Part shown: one piece after another, positions 15,045-28,720 of the stretch | Position numbering within the stretch: position 1 is the stretch's first letter | How the letters are laid out: every line of letters begins with the position of its first letter | Assembly: GCA_026929865.2 (NCBI GenBank) | Contig: CM049410.1 | Span: forward strand, 6,453,001 to 6,517,000 | Direction: 5' to 3' | DNA from: Hyperoplus lanceolatus | Taxonomy: Eukaryota; Chordata; Actinopteri; Uranoscopiformes; Ammodytidae | Length of the DNA: 64,000 nucleotides | Made by a program: the position numbers and the translations under genes | Notes under the pieces: model-generated | What the model was told of the DNA's origin: nothing | The model's input: only the letters and a program-made list of their open reading frames with translations | Databases searched by the model: none

Positions 15045-15860
15045 CATTTCTAACTATCTTGCAGATGATCTAGCTGTTCTGTCCTCCAATCACAACCATC
15101 TGCAGGAGAAGACTGAAAGACTGCATAACTTTGCAAAGCAGATAGGCTTAAATATCAACACCTCCAAAACTCAAATCATGTACATCAACTCAACTACAGA
15201 AATACCCATCACAGCAGACGGCAAACCACTTGAGAGGGTAGACAAATTTACCTACCTGGGAAGTCTTGTGAGCACTGATAATGCAGCCAGCAAAGACATC
15301 GACGCAAGTCTTGGAAAAGCTTGTGGCGCTTTTGCCATAATTCGGCCTATCTGGAAGTCCAAGCAATACAGCCTACAGACTAAGATCTGACTGTATAACA
15401 GCAACGTAAAGGCAATTACTATTATATGGCTCGGAGTGCTGGCAAGTTGTTCAAAGCGACATGATAAAGCTTAATGTCCTTCACAACAACTGTCTGAGAA
15501 GAATTTGCCGCATTTTCTGGCCAGTGAAAATCTCCAACCAAGACCTATACAGACAAACCGGAGGAAACAGCGTGGTGGACGACATCAAACGTCGACGTCT
15601 GAAATGGCTTGGACATGTTCTAAGAATGGACAGTCAGCGTAGCCCCAAGGTTGCCTTGAGATGGACACCAACAGGAAAGAGAACGCGTGGAAGGCCAAAA
15701 ACCACTTGGAGGAGAACAATTACAGTTGGGCTGGCTGAAATGAACCTTACCTGGGGCAAGGCACAACATGTTGCCAAAGACAGAAACAAATGGACACACA
15801 CTGTATCGGCCTTATTTCCCACAGGGGGAGAAGAGGCATAAGTAAGTAAGTAAAAAGTAA
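15045..15860 (+). mobile_element. 3' part of an RTE-like LINE
   Basis: The RT C-terminal half is recognisable: LADDLAVLSSNH (active-site box, with ADD), FTYLGSLVS, then after a TGA at 15388-15390 and a frameshift near 15,418 the region NNCLRRICRIFWP, KRRRLKWLGHVLRM and GRPKTTWRRT to the stop at 15841. The tail is a (TAAG)n-like repeat at about 15,838-15,860. 5' truncated before the RT N-terminus. Both lesions make it non-functional. The RRRLKWLGHVLRM block is typical of RTE-type LINEs, and the clade is inferred from that alone. Confidence 0.8.
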
Positions 15861-16478
15861 GTATTTCTAACTATCTACCTCTTTTTGGGAATGATCAAGT
15901 CCACTTTTTCCCTCCTGGCAGGTACCATTTCTGATACAAACGACTAGTCTATTGTCTCACAAATCTTTATACCTCCCTGTGTAGAACTCATTTAGATGCA
16001 TTTTATAATGACATTGACAAAGAAGATGTATTTAATGCGGATTGGTCACATTACATGATAGACAGTTGTCAGTGGTCTCAAACTAACAGTGTACATCATC
16101 ATGCACAATACAGTTATTGTGGAATGTGCAATGGTTCAGCATTCAAATTTTCTTCACATCCGGACTGAGCTTCAGATACATTTTCAAGACTATGAAAAAC
16201 TTGTCTGATTAGGCAAACCTAAAATCTTGAAAAACCAGAAAGTAAGCATAGTTTTATGAGACTGAGAGATTGATAACTCCTTTAGAACTTTTGAAAACAC
16301 AACAATACAGGGATTTCACAATCTAAAAACAAAGAAAAAAAACATCCTTAGCTTTAATTTTGTCACCACAGTTGAATTCAAATGTTTCTAAATCTTGATT
16401 GCTGCATATATGTGTGTGACATTCATTTAGTCCATCCCCGTCCACTTCAAACAAGTGAGAAGAGAAAAACAGAAATGT
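15861..16478. other. No gene recognised
   Basis: Nothing supported here. Confidence 0.5.
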
Positions 16479-17413
16479 TTCAAAACCAGGGCCGGCGGTA
16501 GCCAGGGGCCAGGGTGGGCCGTGCCCACCCAATAAAAAAAAATAAAACATTTTATTTTTTTGTTTTTTTAGGTGGAAGTCCAGACCCACTATCGGACGGA
16601 CCTGTTCATTCGCTGTACAAGAAAATGTCAAATAAAATTCAGACAATTAATTAATACTAAAGAATATACCATTACAATGCATTGCTTTTAATTGTATTAT
16701 TGGGTGGGCAGGACAGCCTGCCTCCACCCGCTTATAGTGGTCACTGGTCAGCAACGCCGGCCCGAGGCATAAGCGAAATGAGTGGTTGCTTAGGGTCCCG
16801 ACTGCCATGGGGGCCCCCCCAATTTTTTTTTATTTTTTATTTTTTTTTTAGTTTGTGTGTTTGATATCAACATCATATTATGTAAATGTAAATTATCATA
16901 CAATAAAAGGAATACAATGTTTTGGTAGTTAATATCTTAATAATTGAATCAGTTCATCTGGGAGGTAATCCGAGGTTAACTGATCACGTCACGTTCAAGT
17001 CCATGGCATGCACAGCGTGTATTGAGTTTATTTAAAAATATTTGAAAATGGGGCTGCCCTCAGTTGCCCATGCACTGTGTAGGCCTATAGTCTATAGCCT
17101 ATTTCAGCCTCGTCTGTGGAAAAAAAGATAACTGGACAACTGAGTTCTTCTGCTTCGTTCCTCTCACTGCATTTAAATTAATTCATTAGGGGAAGGTGGG
17201 GTGATTTGTGCAACTTTTTACTCAAAGTGATTTTAAAGTGAGGCCTTGACAGTTATGTCTCCAACTCAAATATGTACATATATTTCAGGATGTTGTGCAT
17301 CCCTGGCAATAAAAACTTTGGATCTGGAATAAACTGTTTAAGAAATATAGCTTTGGAAAAGAAGTTGTCTTGTCGCACAAATCACCCCACGTAGTGAGGG
17401 GATTTGTGCGTCA

Positions 17414-17590
17414 TTATGTCACAATGACAAAGTCACCATCATCATCTTTCTGGCCATCTGAACTCTCATCAGTGGTGTCGTTAAGTGGAATTGAGATGTC
17501 ACTCTCTCCTGAGCTACTGTAGACTATCACTTTCTTTTGGTGACCAGCGTATACAGCCATGCCACTGGCACAACTCTCAGAAATGTACTT
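17414..17590 (-). pseudogene. Possible transposase C-terminal fragment
   Basis: Minus-strand frame ending GQKDDDGDFVIVT, with an acidic Ser-rich stretch before it. It resembles the C-terminal tails seen in some pogo/mariner-type transposases of fish. The upstream part is lost where the LINE tail inserted. Assignment is by context and is weak. Confidence 0.4.
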
Positions 17591-17905
17591 TGCACTAGTT
17601 GCTCCGTGCTTGTGGAACCAACTGCCACCTGACAAATGTGATTCCCCTACATTTCTGCCTTTAAATCAAGGCTCAAAACCCATATGTACACCCTGGTGTT
17701 TCCTCCCCATTAACCTCTGCACTACTTACTTACCTCTCACTACTATCTGTGTTTATGTGGATGTATGGGCTTTACGTCTTTTATTTTGGTTATTGTTATT
17801 TTACCTTCATTGTTTACCTACTGAATGCACTATGTACAGCACTTTGGACAGTGCAAACTGTCATAAATGTGCTTTTATAAATACATTTTTTACTTACTTA
17901 CTTAT
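17588..17905 (+). mobile_element. 5'-truncated L2-like LINE tail
   Basis: Encodes a short decayed C-terminus (APCLWNQLPP, the equivalent of the APNLWNKLPEN block at 3.1 kb) and a 3' UTR with acagcactttggacagtgc ending in a (TTAC)n tail at about 17,888-17,903. It sits inside the mariner-type element. Confidence 0.75.
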
Positions 17906-19035
17906 AACTCACCCAGGCCCTTGCGCACAAATCACCCCATCCCCAGAATTTTGGATAATAGGCATGATGCAGCAATTTAGGGTTGACATTGTGCTAACTA
18001 TATAGACTCAAAGTGTAGCATACCAAAGCACTAAAACATGTGTCAAATGTTTTCAAACGTGTCTATAATTGTTCAGACACAATAATCAAAAAACCTTGAT
18101 CATGGAAATTTTACTTTGAAAGGCAAAACACAGTTTTTTGAGCTTAAATGTGCTTATATCTTATTCCTTGTGTCTCCCTTCTTTACAGGATGAGTCAAAT
18201 GGATGGCTCTTCTTAAATATGTGGTCACATTTCCAATTTCTTCCACGGTTTTCTAGAAACAAGGGGTTTTGCAACTTCCAAAATGCACAAATCACCCCAC
18301 CTTCCCCTATATTACAGAAAAATATGTCCCATAAAGAAAAAGAGCTCCAAGCCCATCCCAGGGGACCCTGCATAATATTTTATTTCTAGTTTATATTTCT
18401 ATGGAAAATCCATGTGTCTTTCTTCAATAGCTTCTAATTCATCCGACCCAGTGTCTCCAAATTATTTGTTCACACAAAATTCCTCAGATTTAGCCACTCA
18501 ATTTTCCTCTCAAAGTGCACCAGATTCATGCATTTCACTTTAAAAAGGTAAAAAAAAAAAACTCCCGGGGGGGGCATACCCCCGGACCCTCTTAGCAGGG
18601 TTGTGACCTTGGCTGGCTACTATTTTCACCCATTTGGACATCAGAGGCAATAGTGGAAAGTGGTGTGTATAGTATATAGCTCTGGACTACCACCATCCAG
18701 GTTGCCCAGTCCCAAAGCTTTTTCTTCAATCAGCTCAGGCTGCCTACAAGATACATTATGTTGTATATAATGTATATTATGTTATTCATAAACATTTGGG
18801 AAAAAAACATGCAATAATCAAATCTCCCACACAGCAACACTCAAAGTTTATTTGCATATTGTGTTCTACACAATTCACAGTAAATGTGCCAAAAATCAGA
18901 CGCAGAGATCTTACAAGGGCTAAAAATTTCGCTCTGCACGCGCATGCATCTTCGGTCTCTCTGCCCAGTGTGCCCACCTAAAATTTCTACAGGCCCACCC
19001 ACATCTAACTGTCTAGAACCGGGCCTGTTCAAAAC

Positions 19036-19821
<786 letters not shown>

Positions 19822-19902
19822 CAGATAAATATGTTTACCGTAGCAGGTGTCTTGTGGCAACTCAAACCAATAAAATAATGTTTTAAATTTGTCACGTGTG
19901 TA

Positions 19903-20020
<118 letters not shown>

Positions 20021-20345
20021 CATGTGTGTGAGTGTGCCTGTGTGCTTATTAGCATTAGTCTGTGCTAATTAGTGCTTTGGTTTACAATGAATTCAGCTGG
20101 AGAAGAAATTCCTTCCACACACACTTAACCAAACAAAAAGTATACGCTGAAGTCTAGATAAAGTGATTTCACTCATAGATCTAATTATACATTATATCAA
20201 TATACAGTATACCGATTATAAACTTATTTTTACCTGTTTCAGCTGCTCAGTACAATTGTGACTCTTCTTGCAACTCAGCCTTACTAAAAAAAAACTCTTG
20301 AAATCTGAATCCCAGAGCTACTGTGTTTGCAAAAAGTTAACAAGT

Positions 20346-20389
<44 letters not shown>
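20346..20389. repeat. (GT)n microsatellite
   Basis: Pure GT run. Confidence 0.95.
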
Positions 20390-20391
<2 letters not shown>

Positions 20392-20830
20392 ATGCATTTA
20401 GAAATAGTGTGAGAATTACAATGTTTATCATAGCGCTTAAAGACCTTCACATTTGTGGTTGTGTGTACGCTCAGATTTGTACATACTGTGAACATAGATC
20501 TGATCCTATGTCTGTGCTGTACCCTCCACACTTTGTTGTTCTGTGACACTGACAGGTCATTCAGATGCAGAGCACATGTGGGTGTATTGCACCCTCTAGA
20601 GTTGAGACAGAAGAACTTCTGTTTCACTACTTTTGCAACAGAGAGGGAATGTTTATATTACCATCTTTAAATCCCACTGCTCATAACACAGACAGTCCAC
20701 TACTGTTTGATCTATGCAAAACTAATAAGATGTAAGATGTAAGAGGTATGTTGAATGATTCCTGATTGAATAAAAGTGTTTATTCTCATGTATCATCGTT
20801 TGTGCTGAGACACATTCAGAACAATAACTA

Positions 20831-21021
20831 TACAGTATACCAGTCAAACGTTTTGACACAGTTTAGTCTTCTCATAAAATGGTTTGGTAAACACCTTTCT
20901 GATTACTAAATCATTTCATATGTGTTTCTTCATAGTGTGGATGTCTTCAATATGAAGTAGAAAAAAAAAGAAAAAAAACCTTGAATGAGAAGGTGTGTCC
21001 AAACCTTTGACTGGTACTGTG
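20831..21021. mobile_element. Tc1-type MITE
   Basis: The left end (cagtataccagtcaaacg, 20833 on) and the right end (tttgactggtactgt at 21006-21020) are the inverted termini known from fish Tc1-like elements, with ccttgaatgagaaggtgtgt as the conserved subterminal part. A TA precedes the left end. The right TA is mutated. About 188 bp, no transposase. Confidence 0.85.
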
Positions 21022-22549
21022 CATTGGACGATTACATTCTATAATGCTATTTACAATTGCAGAGATGTGCATATCTAAATGTATGCTGTACCTTATTTGA
21101 CCAGTAGAGCATTATACCAATAGATTGTGTATTTGTTAACCTACTACTTATCCTACTAATGAATTGTCCTGTTTTTCTTTCTGTTTCTCCGAGTTTTTAT
21201 ATAGCAAATGTTTCTATTGTATATCCTTGTAATTTGTATTGTAACATCAACCTGCCTAATGGACTACAGATGGAAAATTAGCCTCCGGGCAACAATCTGG
21301 CATATTGACGTGTACTGCTGTACATGTTCATTAATGTGCATTGTCCTGAAATAAATAAAATAATATATTTTTCTATTATTTCAATCATTTAGACAAATGT
21401 GCTCAAAAGCACACTGAAAATGAGTATCTAACTTGATTTTCTTTATGTACTATTCAAACACAGAGATAGTGAAAGAGACTGAGACTTTGGTAGGAAATAG
21501 AAATGTCCTCCTTAGATTACCTACAAGAATCGGATTATATATTCAGCATGAAAAGTATATGGGCTTTTACAGAAATGTCCAATAGATGCTTCCATAGAAT
21601 AGGCCTACACCATTTTCATATTGGCCATGCAGTGTTCCTCTTTCTCCAAATGGTAATTCATACTGAATAGTTGAATACATGCATATCTTAGAATGACTTA
21701 ATCATGATTAAGTCAATTTACCTAGAGCTCACACACTGACTCAGCATCTGTCAAAATCACACATAAAAACACACCGGCTGCTGCAGTCAATAACATGTAT
21801 TGAGTAACCAAAGTTAATGTTGATGCTATCATGCACGAACGTATCCAAAAAGCAGAAAGCCTTTTTCCTATTGTCTGCCAATTAAAACTGAAATGACTCA
21901 TTGCAAAATAAGACTTGCCGATTGATAATTGTTATCTACCATGGCTTGTATTGTCTTATCGCTAGACGGAAGATCTCTGGTGACATCTGCCATTTGAAAA
22001 GAGTACTACATGTTGGGTTTTTCTGCTTCTTTCATGATAAGAAATAGGTTTTTGTAATGTCCTGAGACAAAGTCAAAATAAAAGTTTATTTAGAGTTGAT
22101 ATGATGTGGGTATGACCACTACTGCTTTACATCGGATACACTAATAAAAGGCTTGACCTTCCCCTTCCACATACTGTGTGAGGTGCCTTTCATATTAAAC
22201 AGAAGTTAACAATATCTTACTGTTATATTCCCAGCCGTCAGCATGCGTTCCAGCTTTTTTTTGCAGATAAAAATAGAAACAGTTATAGTGTCCCATGGGA
22301 AGTATGCCAAATCAATTTAAAACATTGAATCAATAACACATAAAAAACGTCATAAGAATTATGTCACCTGTAAAATGTGTTGCCAAGAAATATACAAGAT
22401 CTCCTGCACTTTGATAATGGATGTGTTCCATGATAAACCTACATTTGATAGGATACATATTTCTTTACAGATATTATATTGCCTGCAATTTCCTTGGCCA
22501 AGTACTCTTGGCATTCATGGAATTTCTTTTATAGTTTCTCCTTTTAACC
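21022..22549. other. No gene recognised
   Basis: AT-rich, no supported feature. Confidence 0.5.
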
Positions 22550-22796
22550 CTAGGGCATCAAGGGTGGATTACTGCACGGGCACACCGGGCACAGGCCCAG
22601 GGGCCCAAGGGCTCAGGGGGGCCCTTAGCCAGAGATACTGATAGTAACTTTTCATGTTTCATGCATAGATAAAGAGCTCAGTCACTGATGTCAATAACAG
22701 GGTACAAAAAGGAATAGCCTAAATATAAGAATACTCATTCAAATTAACAAGATAGAAATCATCACTAGTAGGGGAAAAATACAAAAGCAAGTTTAA

Positions 22797-23002
22797 AACA
22801 ACAGCATTGGGGGCGCCCTTAGCTCAGTTGGTAGGGCGCCCCCCCCCCCCCAGCAGCAGACCCGGGTTCGATTCCCGCCCGTGGTCGTTCTCTGCATGTC
22901 ACTCCCCTCTCCTCCACTCCCCATTTTACCTCTGTCTCTCTGCACTATCATTAAAGCATAAAAATGCCAAAAAATATCTTTAAAAAAAACAACAACAGCA
23001 TT
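22797..23002 (+). mobile_element. tRNA-derived SINE, copy 2, with 12-bp TSD
   Basis: Begins gggggcgcccttagctcagt at 22809, with A box and an intact B box (gggttcgattcccg, about 22,864). It ends in A-runs after aaaatgccaaaaaatatctt. The direct repeat aacaacagcatt flanks it (22797-22808 and 22991-23002). The Pol III boxes are close to consensus. A C-run near 22,842 interrupts the tRNA-like region. Confidence 0.92.
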
Positions 23003-23394
23003 ATTAGCTCTGTCTAAGGGGCTCCATGAGGGGCCTTGAAGGCCCCCTGACACATACAGAAATAAGCTTTCTATGTGTGAATTCTGGCATTCCCAGACCT
23101 GCCACTTGGCGCTGGCAAATTAAATTTGCTGTACCTACTGTATATCAGGGTCTGGATTTCCAGGCTAGCTATCCACCCTTTATCTGTTGAAATAGGCCCC
23201 TCCATCATAGAACATGGGTCTGCAGACCAATCTACTGTACTGTTTTTACAGTTGCAGAGTAAGGAGTGCTGCCTGTTTAAGAAAAATCTGAAAAAATAAT
23301 GTTCCTTCTGCATCTCAGGATTTGATATAGCCTCTAAAATGTCCTCTCAAAGTGCACCAGATTGATGCATTTTACTTTAAAAAGGTAAAAAAAA

Positions 23395-23935
23395 AAATGC
23401 TAGGCTTCAGCTCATTCAGTTTAAAGTAATTCACCGGTTGCACTTTTCCAAAACCAAGCTGAATAGAATTTCCCCTTCTGTTTCTGCTACCTGTGATAAA
23501 TGTAAGTCTGAGGATGGAACTCTCGGGCATCTGTTCTGGTCCTGCTCAAAGATATCAGTCCAAAAGGTGTTGGACTGACATTGTTCATGTGTACAAAATC
23601 ATATATAACAGACAACTGACTCCTGACTGTCTCCTAGTGATATCGGGCTGCTCAGACCAATCCCTGACTCTTCTCCGTGTTTTGCAGCAGGCTCTCATGT
23701 TTGGTATGGTCATTGCAAAGCGAGTTATTTTAAGAGAGTGGAAGTCGACTTCTCCTCCCTGCTACAAGAAGTGGCTGAATGATATGATAGCATGTTTGTA
23801 TCTTGAAGAAATTCGGTTTAATTTGGATAACTCCCATTCTAAATTTAAAAACATTTGGGGCCCCTTATGTTTTTGCCATGTATTGTATGTATCTGTGTGG
23901 AAAGGTCAGTGTACCTGACTGGATAGGGACGAGTG
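23395..23935 (+). mobile_element. L1-like LINE ORF2 C-terminal fragment
   Basis: In broken frames I read ARLQLIQFKVIHRLHFSKTK, ATCDKCKSEDGTLGHLFWSC (a Cys-rich C-terminal block of L1 ORF2), MFGMVIAKRVILREWKS and WLNDMIACLYLEEIRF. Frame breaks near 23,560 and 23,690 make it non-functional. The 5' part of ORF2 is missing. Confidence 0.75.
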
Positions 23936-23995
23936 GGGGGCCCTTTAAGAGTTTGTGCCCAGGGGCCCATTATCTCATAATCCTTCTATGCAGGA

Positions 23996-24569
23996 CATTG
24001 ATTCATTTCATTCATGTATTAAGATGCCTATTGTGCAATCAACAAGAGCAACCTTTTTACTCAAAACAGAACACTTTTCAGCTAAATTTCAGTCTAAATG
24101 TAAGACCATGGCCAGCTCCAGTTCAGAACCAAGGTCTGCTCCTCAATCATGTTCAGCCCGGGATCGGAACCATAAGAGCTACAATGCTGAGAGGAGAGTG
24201 TCATGGGGGAAATACAGGTATGATACCTTTGTCTATGCTGTGTGTATGTATAGGCCTATAATAGCCCATATTAATGATTAATTCTCGATCCACCTTTTCT
24301 GTCATCCTTTTGTTATGAAGTGAAATTCTTGAGATCCTAAATGTATTTGCGTACACGCGCTCTTTTCCTAGAACTTCCGTCTGCGTATTGGGAAAATAAG
24401 ATATTAGTGTAGCCTATGTTTGATGAATAGGACAGCGGCTCGAAAAACATTCCGACTAATCCATTATAGGCCAACTACTACACATTTGGGCTACATGTAG
24501 GCCTGGGCTATAACACAGTCACAGTAGATCAATGGATGCATCGTTTCTTTATTGTGACGCTTTTACTTT
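23996..24569. other. Sequence upstream of the pitpnc1-like exon
   Basis: No repeat or gene recognised. It may hold part of the promoter. Confidence 0.4.
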
Positions 24570-24814
24570 GAGGCTCAATCGTTCAATCAATTTCCTGAAG
24601 CAGGCTGCCTCTCGCTCACTTGACGCACTTCACTCCACACGGCTGCGCATCCCTGGACAGAGCTGTCAGACAAAGCAGCAGGGGACACACTGACTGACAA
24701 TAGCTTAGGTCAGGAACTGGTTCAACGGTGAAACGGAGAGCTGAAGAGCAAATAAACGACGAAAGATTCAGCCCTGGTCCGGACGCGAGCGGCTACGAGA
24801 AGCCGCTTGAATGC

Positions 24815-24860
<46 letters not shown>

Positions 24861-25212
24861 GGAGCTACTTGTGTTTTTGGAGTTTGGTGTGATTTCGTCG
24901 CACTTTCTACACTGCAGCAGACGTATTCCAGCGGCAACAACAATGATGCTGTTGGAGTACTAGTTCATTAAACTGCTGCGTTGTTGTAGCCCTCGGAGGA
25001 CCCCTTCTGTAGTAGGCTGCTACTTCGGACACACGGAGAGAATCGTTGCAGGAGGTGCTGACGACGCAGAAGTGAGGAAGGATTCCCGTGGATGTGTGGA
25101 TCTCAGTGGCATCCTTTAATTGAACACTCGTTAAGTGCTTCGCCAGATCGTCACCAAGACTGAAGTCCGACAAACCTGCGTCTTTTTCTCTGTGCTGCCA
25201 TCACCATCAGCT
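24570..25212 (+). promoter_or_regulatory. Presumed promoter / 5' UTR of the pitpnc1-like gene
   Basis: More GC- and CpG-rich than the surroundings, directly before the coding exon at 25213. It contains a GTT/GAT trinucleotide stretch (about 24,815-24,860). No TATA box stands out. The transcription start cannot be read from sequence. Confidence 0.45.
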
Positions 25213-25260
25213 ATGTTGATGAAGGAGTACCGCATCTGCATGCCTCTCACAGTGGACGAG
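25213..25260 (+). CDS. pitpnc1: pitpnc1-like first coding exon (phosphatidylinositol transfer protein)
   Basis: The ATG at 25213 opens a 16-codon exon, MLMKEYRICMPLTVDE, followed at once by the donor gtaggt. Among PITP proteins this N-terminus is that of PITPNC1 (mammalian form MLLKEYRICMPLTVDE, exon 1 ending at the same Glu), and it differs from PITPNM (MLIKEYHILLP type). PITPNC1 is a class II phosphatidylinositol/phosphatidic acid transfer protein with the START-like PITP fold. This exon is the first beta-strand. The exon is phase 0. Upstream sequence is CpG-richer and looks like a genuine 5' end. No exon 2 (expected to start YKIGQLYMISKHS or similar) was found to the end of the window, so the gene either has a first intron of at least 38 kb or is broken. 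a/b paralogue not determined. Confidence 0.8.
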
Positions 25261-26007
25261 GTAGGTGAAGTTTTGCTTGGTTGCCTTAATGTTTTCGCAT
25301 CATGCTCTGTCTGTCTTCCCCTCTGTCACAAATCGCCAGTCGCAGTTCAGCACGTTTTGTGTGATTTCATGTAGTTTACACTGTGGAACCGATCGCTGCA
25401 AAGTTGCCAGTGATTTATAATTTGAGCTCCTTCCGCAACCGAGACGCAGCAGCCACGGGGTGGAGCTGCAGTATGTACAGTCTCTCTTTCTGCCTATACT
25501 GTTTCGGGTTCAAGACAAGTCGAAGGCATGCAGGTTAATGGTGAACAGTGATTATTATAGACAGTTTGGATTTTCTGACTGGTTAGAGTAATGTGGTGCG
25601 GTTTCAGGAATGGATGCTCATGCAAGCGCTCTATGCATTCTGTATCACTCGGTCATCAGAGCTATATGACTAAAATACACATTCAATGCAGCTTTTTTCT
25701 TGTTGTGTGGTTTTGTCCCATTGTATTGTGTTTCATGTGTAGGGGTCACAGTCACACACACTGTGTTTGTGTTTGGAAGTGGGTATAGGGTGAAACATGA
25801 TGGGTGAGGAGGCATCTGTTGGGTGAAGTTCCCCGCAGGTCACAGTGACATAATAGAAACAGCTTCACACGAATAAGTCAACTCTGCCATGTTTTTGACA
25901 TGTTAGGATGCAGATAAGATATTTGAACATTTACTCATTCAGCTCCAGGTTGTATTTGATCATTGCTCCTGTCTCTACCAATAGTGTTATTATGGAGTGA
26001 ACATCAA

Positions 26008-26215
26008 AGGTGCAATTCTGGAGAATGCTTGTTGTCAAAATCAGTGACCAACTTCTCATGATCCACTGTGTGTGCGCTGAAAACAAAATCCAGTGTTAGT
26101 GTTGCACAGCCTTGGCTCTGTAAGCAGGGCATGTTGATAGCTACATTAGGCCCCCCCTTTTTTTTAGATACCCTTTGGCCCCGAAAACCAGTTAACACAA
26201 AGCTGTGATTAATAC
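26008..26215. repeat. Unclassified dispersed repeat, copy A
   Basis: ttctggagaatgcttgttg at about 26,017 and gcatgttgatagctac at about 26,129 recur in the same order at 35,744 and 35,818, with different sequence between. Boundaries are approximate. Confidence 0.6.
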
Positions 26216-27009
26216 AAAAACATTTTTTCAGTGCACACACAGGTAGGGGACTGTTTTTTTATGGTTTGATTGGGCACCTGTGTTGAATGTATGCTCTGTA
26301 TACAATGCTGTTTTTTTATGTGAGTGTTTACTTGCACTCCTTGTGTAATGCCTGATATTGTATAGATGATTCAATCCAGTGTTGCCTTTGAGTTTAACCG
26401 GTCATATAGGTTTCACACACCATTTCACCAGGTTCATGATGTGACGCAAGCTGTGTGTTCAGGTAGACAGTATTAAGCTGTGCAACACTGGTTCAAGGAA
26501 TCACTACTGTTAAATGTTACCTGAGTCAATCTTGCTGAAAGTACAACCTGTCACTGCAGTCGAGCAAAGTCAATTGTCGTGTTCTAGTTCAGGATGAAAT
26601 TTGAGAAACAAGTGCTTCTTTTTAATCAGAAAGTGGACTTGAGCCAGCCTCTCCTGAAGTCAATTGATCCTTATGGTGCTCAATCATCCCGCTTTGGGCC
26701 CTTAAGTCTTATGTGACGTTCATGTTTATAATTATTACCAGAATGCTGCTTTATCACATCTTGTCTCAGGGCTGATTGGCTAATCTGCTGTGCTGCACTC
26801 CGGGGCAGTGATGGAGGACACGGTTGTCTTCTGTGGCCAACCAAAAGCTATCACATCTGTTGCTGTAATGATAATAACGCCGGGGTCCGACCTTATCTAT
26901 TATCTGCCATTGACTTGATAAATGAATATTTGTAATCTCTTCGGAATCTTGCGGCATTCACGGCTGAGAACACAAAGACACATTCGTACAGTCGCCATCG
27001 GTATTCTGT

Positions 27010-27080
27010 GTGTGTGTGTGTTTGTTTGTGTGCGTGTGTGCATGCGTGCGTGCATGTGTGTGTGTGCATGCGTGCGTGCA

Positions 27081-27151
<71 letters not shown>
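27010..27151. repeat. TG-rich microsatellite
   Basis: Imperfect TG/TGCG/CATG repeat followed by a pure TG run (about 27,085-27,150). Confidence 0.95.
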
Positions 27152-27154
<3 letters not shown>

Positions 27155-28720
27155 TGATAAACATATATCCCATCAGAAGAGTGGAGTTTATTACATATCC
27201 ACTCTTAATCGAATTGGACCTGACCAAAGAGTCATTGTGAGTGAGTGGGATGCTCGCCTTCTTAAACTGTTTCTGGCTGCCAAAGGTAAATAATGATTTA
27301 CCAACAGCCCCCAACTTGAGGTGGTCATTATCGTTAAGTGGTGCTGTCATCTGGAAGAGTGCAAATGAGATACTGTGTGTGGGCTCCTGTGTAAATTGGA
27401 TGCACGATAAAAGCACATCACAGGGTCTTGGATTCATGATACATAGCCTGATGATGAATGCAGTGATTTGGTGTCCGGGTTATATGCAATGCTCGTTTAC
27501 ACACCATAAGAGTTACAAGTCAGAATCTCTTCCAATGGCATTGCAGCATAAGGGCTACATCTCATATCAAGACATGACTAGACAGCTAAATCATTGTATT
27601 GCCCCAAAAGGTTCATCTTCACATAGCTATAAAGTCTAAGCACTGCTGGGAAAACAAATAAGAGACACACTTTTATGATGTTTATGGTATTTAAATGAAA
27701 TTCAGTCGACGACTCGTGTCACTGGAAAATGTCTGCAGTTCTCTTTTCCTGCGTGCAAATACAATGCAATGATAGTCTGTTGTGTATATGATTGTGTGTT
27801 GTATTTTGCCACCCCCAGTGCAGCTGGAGGAAGAACAAAACCATCAAAACATCCCTTCAAAATCTATTGTCTCATCATCGACTTCTAGTTGTGTTGACTG
27901 TCTTTGTCAGTTAAAACAAGCTTGGGTGAAGATCTTGGAACCAATCAATACCAAAAAGGGATGATAATTGTGTTAATCCTAAGAGATCTTATTAGAAATA
28001 GCAAAAATGACCAGACTCCCACTACGGCTTCTACTGCACCATGCCAGACAGACTGATTAGATGAGCTCAGCCATGTCACGTAAGGTCAGTCCCTTGGCAT
28101 TCCCTTATGTTCGCTTGCATCCAGGCACACCGAGAGGCCTCACAGCACATCTCGGGCCCAGAACCAAGGTCTTGTTTACGTCCCTATTAGTCTGGAGACT
28201 CTGTGCTCTGGCTGGAGAGAAGCCTGTTGTTCCTGTGTTGTTGCCTGAGGAGCTCGTATAGCTCAGCCAGACAGTGACCTAGCTAGCTCACACACCCACC
28301 AGATGGAGAGAAACATGCTTACTAGGATAATCTGCCAAAAGTCAAAAGGAATGGGCCAGGAATACAGAAAGAGAGTAAGAGAAAGGAAAAGAGAAACAAT
28401 GCATTTCGCTTTTTTAATTGAGAAAGTCATTCATTGCTTTTGGAAACTGTCTAAGTCGGCCCAAGTCAGAAGGATTTTGTTTTGGCCACTGTAATTGTTT
28501 TGTCGGTCGATGGTTTTTGAAGCATCTGTATGCACAGAGTATACAGATATTGGCACAGTTTAAGGCTTTCGCATAACCACAACGTGACTAGTATTTATTT
28601 TTATAGATGGAATATAGTGTACTACAATCATCATTTGCTTGCACTTACACTGTAGCTTAGCTTGGCAAAACGTATCCCTAACATTAGCTCTTCAGCTCAA
28701 TAATACATTTCTCGTTTGTT

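Larger units (their letters stand above)
17187..18309. mobile_element. Mariner-type transposon with perfect 24-bp TIR
   Basis: Positions 17189-17212 and 18284-18307 are perfect inverted repeats (starting ggggaaggtggggtgatttg), flanked on both sides by TA, as Tc1/mariner-type elements require. Further copies of the caaatcaccccac motif occur internally (about 17,379 and 17,929). A short minus-strand frame looks like a transposase C-terminus. It is inserted in the hAT element and interrupted by a LINE 3' end. Confidence 0.85.
16479..19035. mobile_element. hAT-type transposon carrying nested insertions
   Basis: Starts cagggccggcggtag at 16487 and ends ctagaaccgggcctg at 19027. These are imperfect inverted repeats, and subterminal gtgggcc/gcccacc segments are shared by both ends. 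The flanks carry an identical 8-bp repeat, ttcaaaac (16479-16486 and 19028-19035). The 2,541-bp body includes a second transposon (17189-18307), which in turn contains a LINE tail. A segment at about 18,510-18,600 (caaagtgcaccagattcatg, a run of A, then ccccggaccctc) recurs in part near 23,345, pointing to a related element there. Confidence 0.85.
22550..23995. mobile_element. Composite hAT-like block holding a SINE and an L1-like end
   Basis: The left edge has ggtggattactgcacgggc and ggcccaggggccc. The right edge has the inverted counterpart (gcccaggggcccattat, ataatcc near 23,980). These resemble CAGGGCCGGATTA-type hAT ends, but both are decayed and I could not fix a target duplication. It contains a SINE (22,809) and an L1-like 3' end (23,395 on). 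The segment 23,339-23,395 matches the interior of the hAT element at 18.5 kb. Confidence 0.5.
25261..28720 (+). other. Presumed pitpnc1 intron 1, 5' part
   Basis: No exon seen. Holds a dispersed repeat (26,008) and a TG/TGCG microsatellite (27,010). Confidence 0.5.
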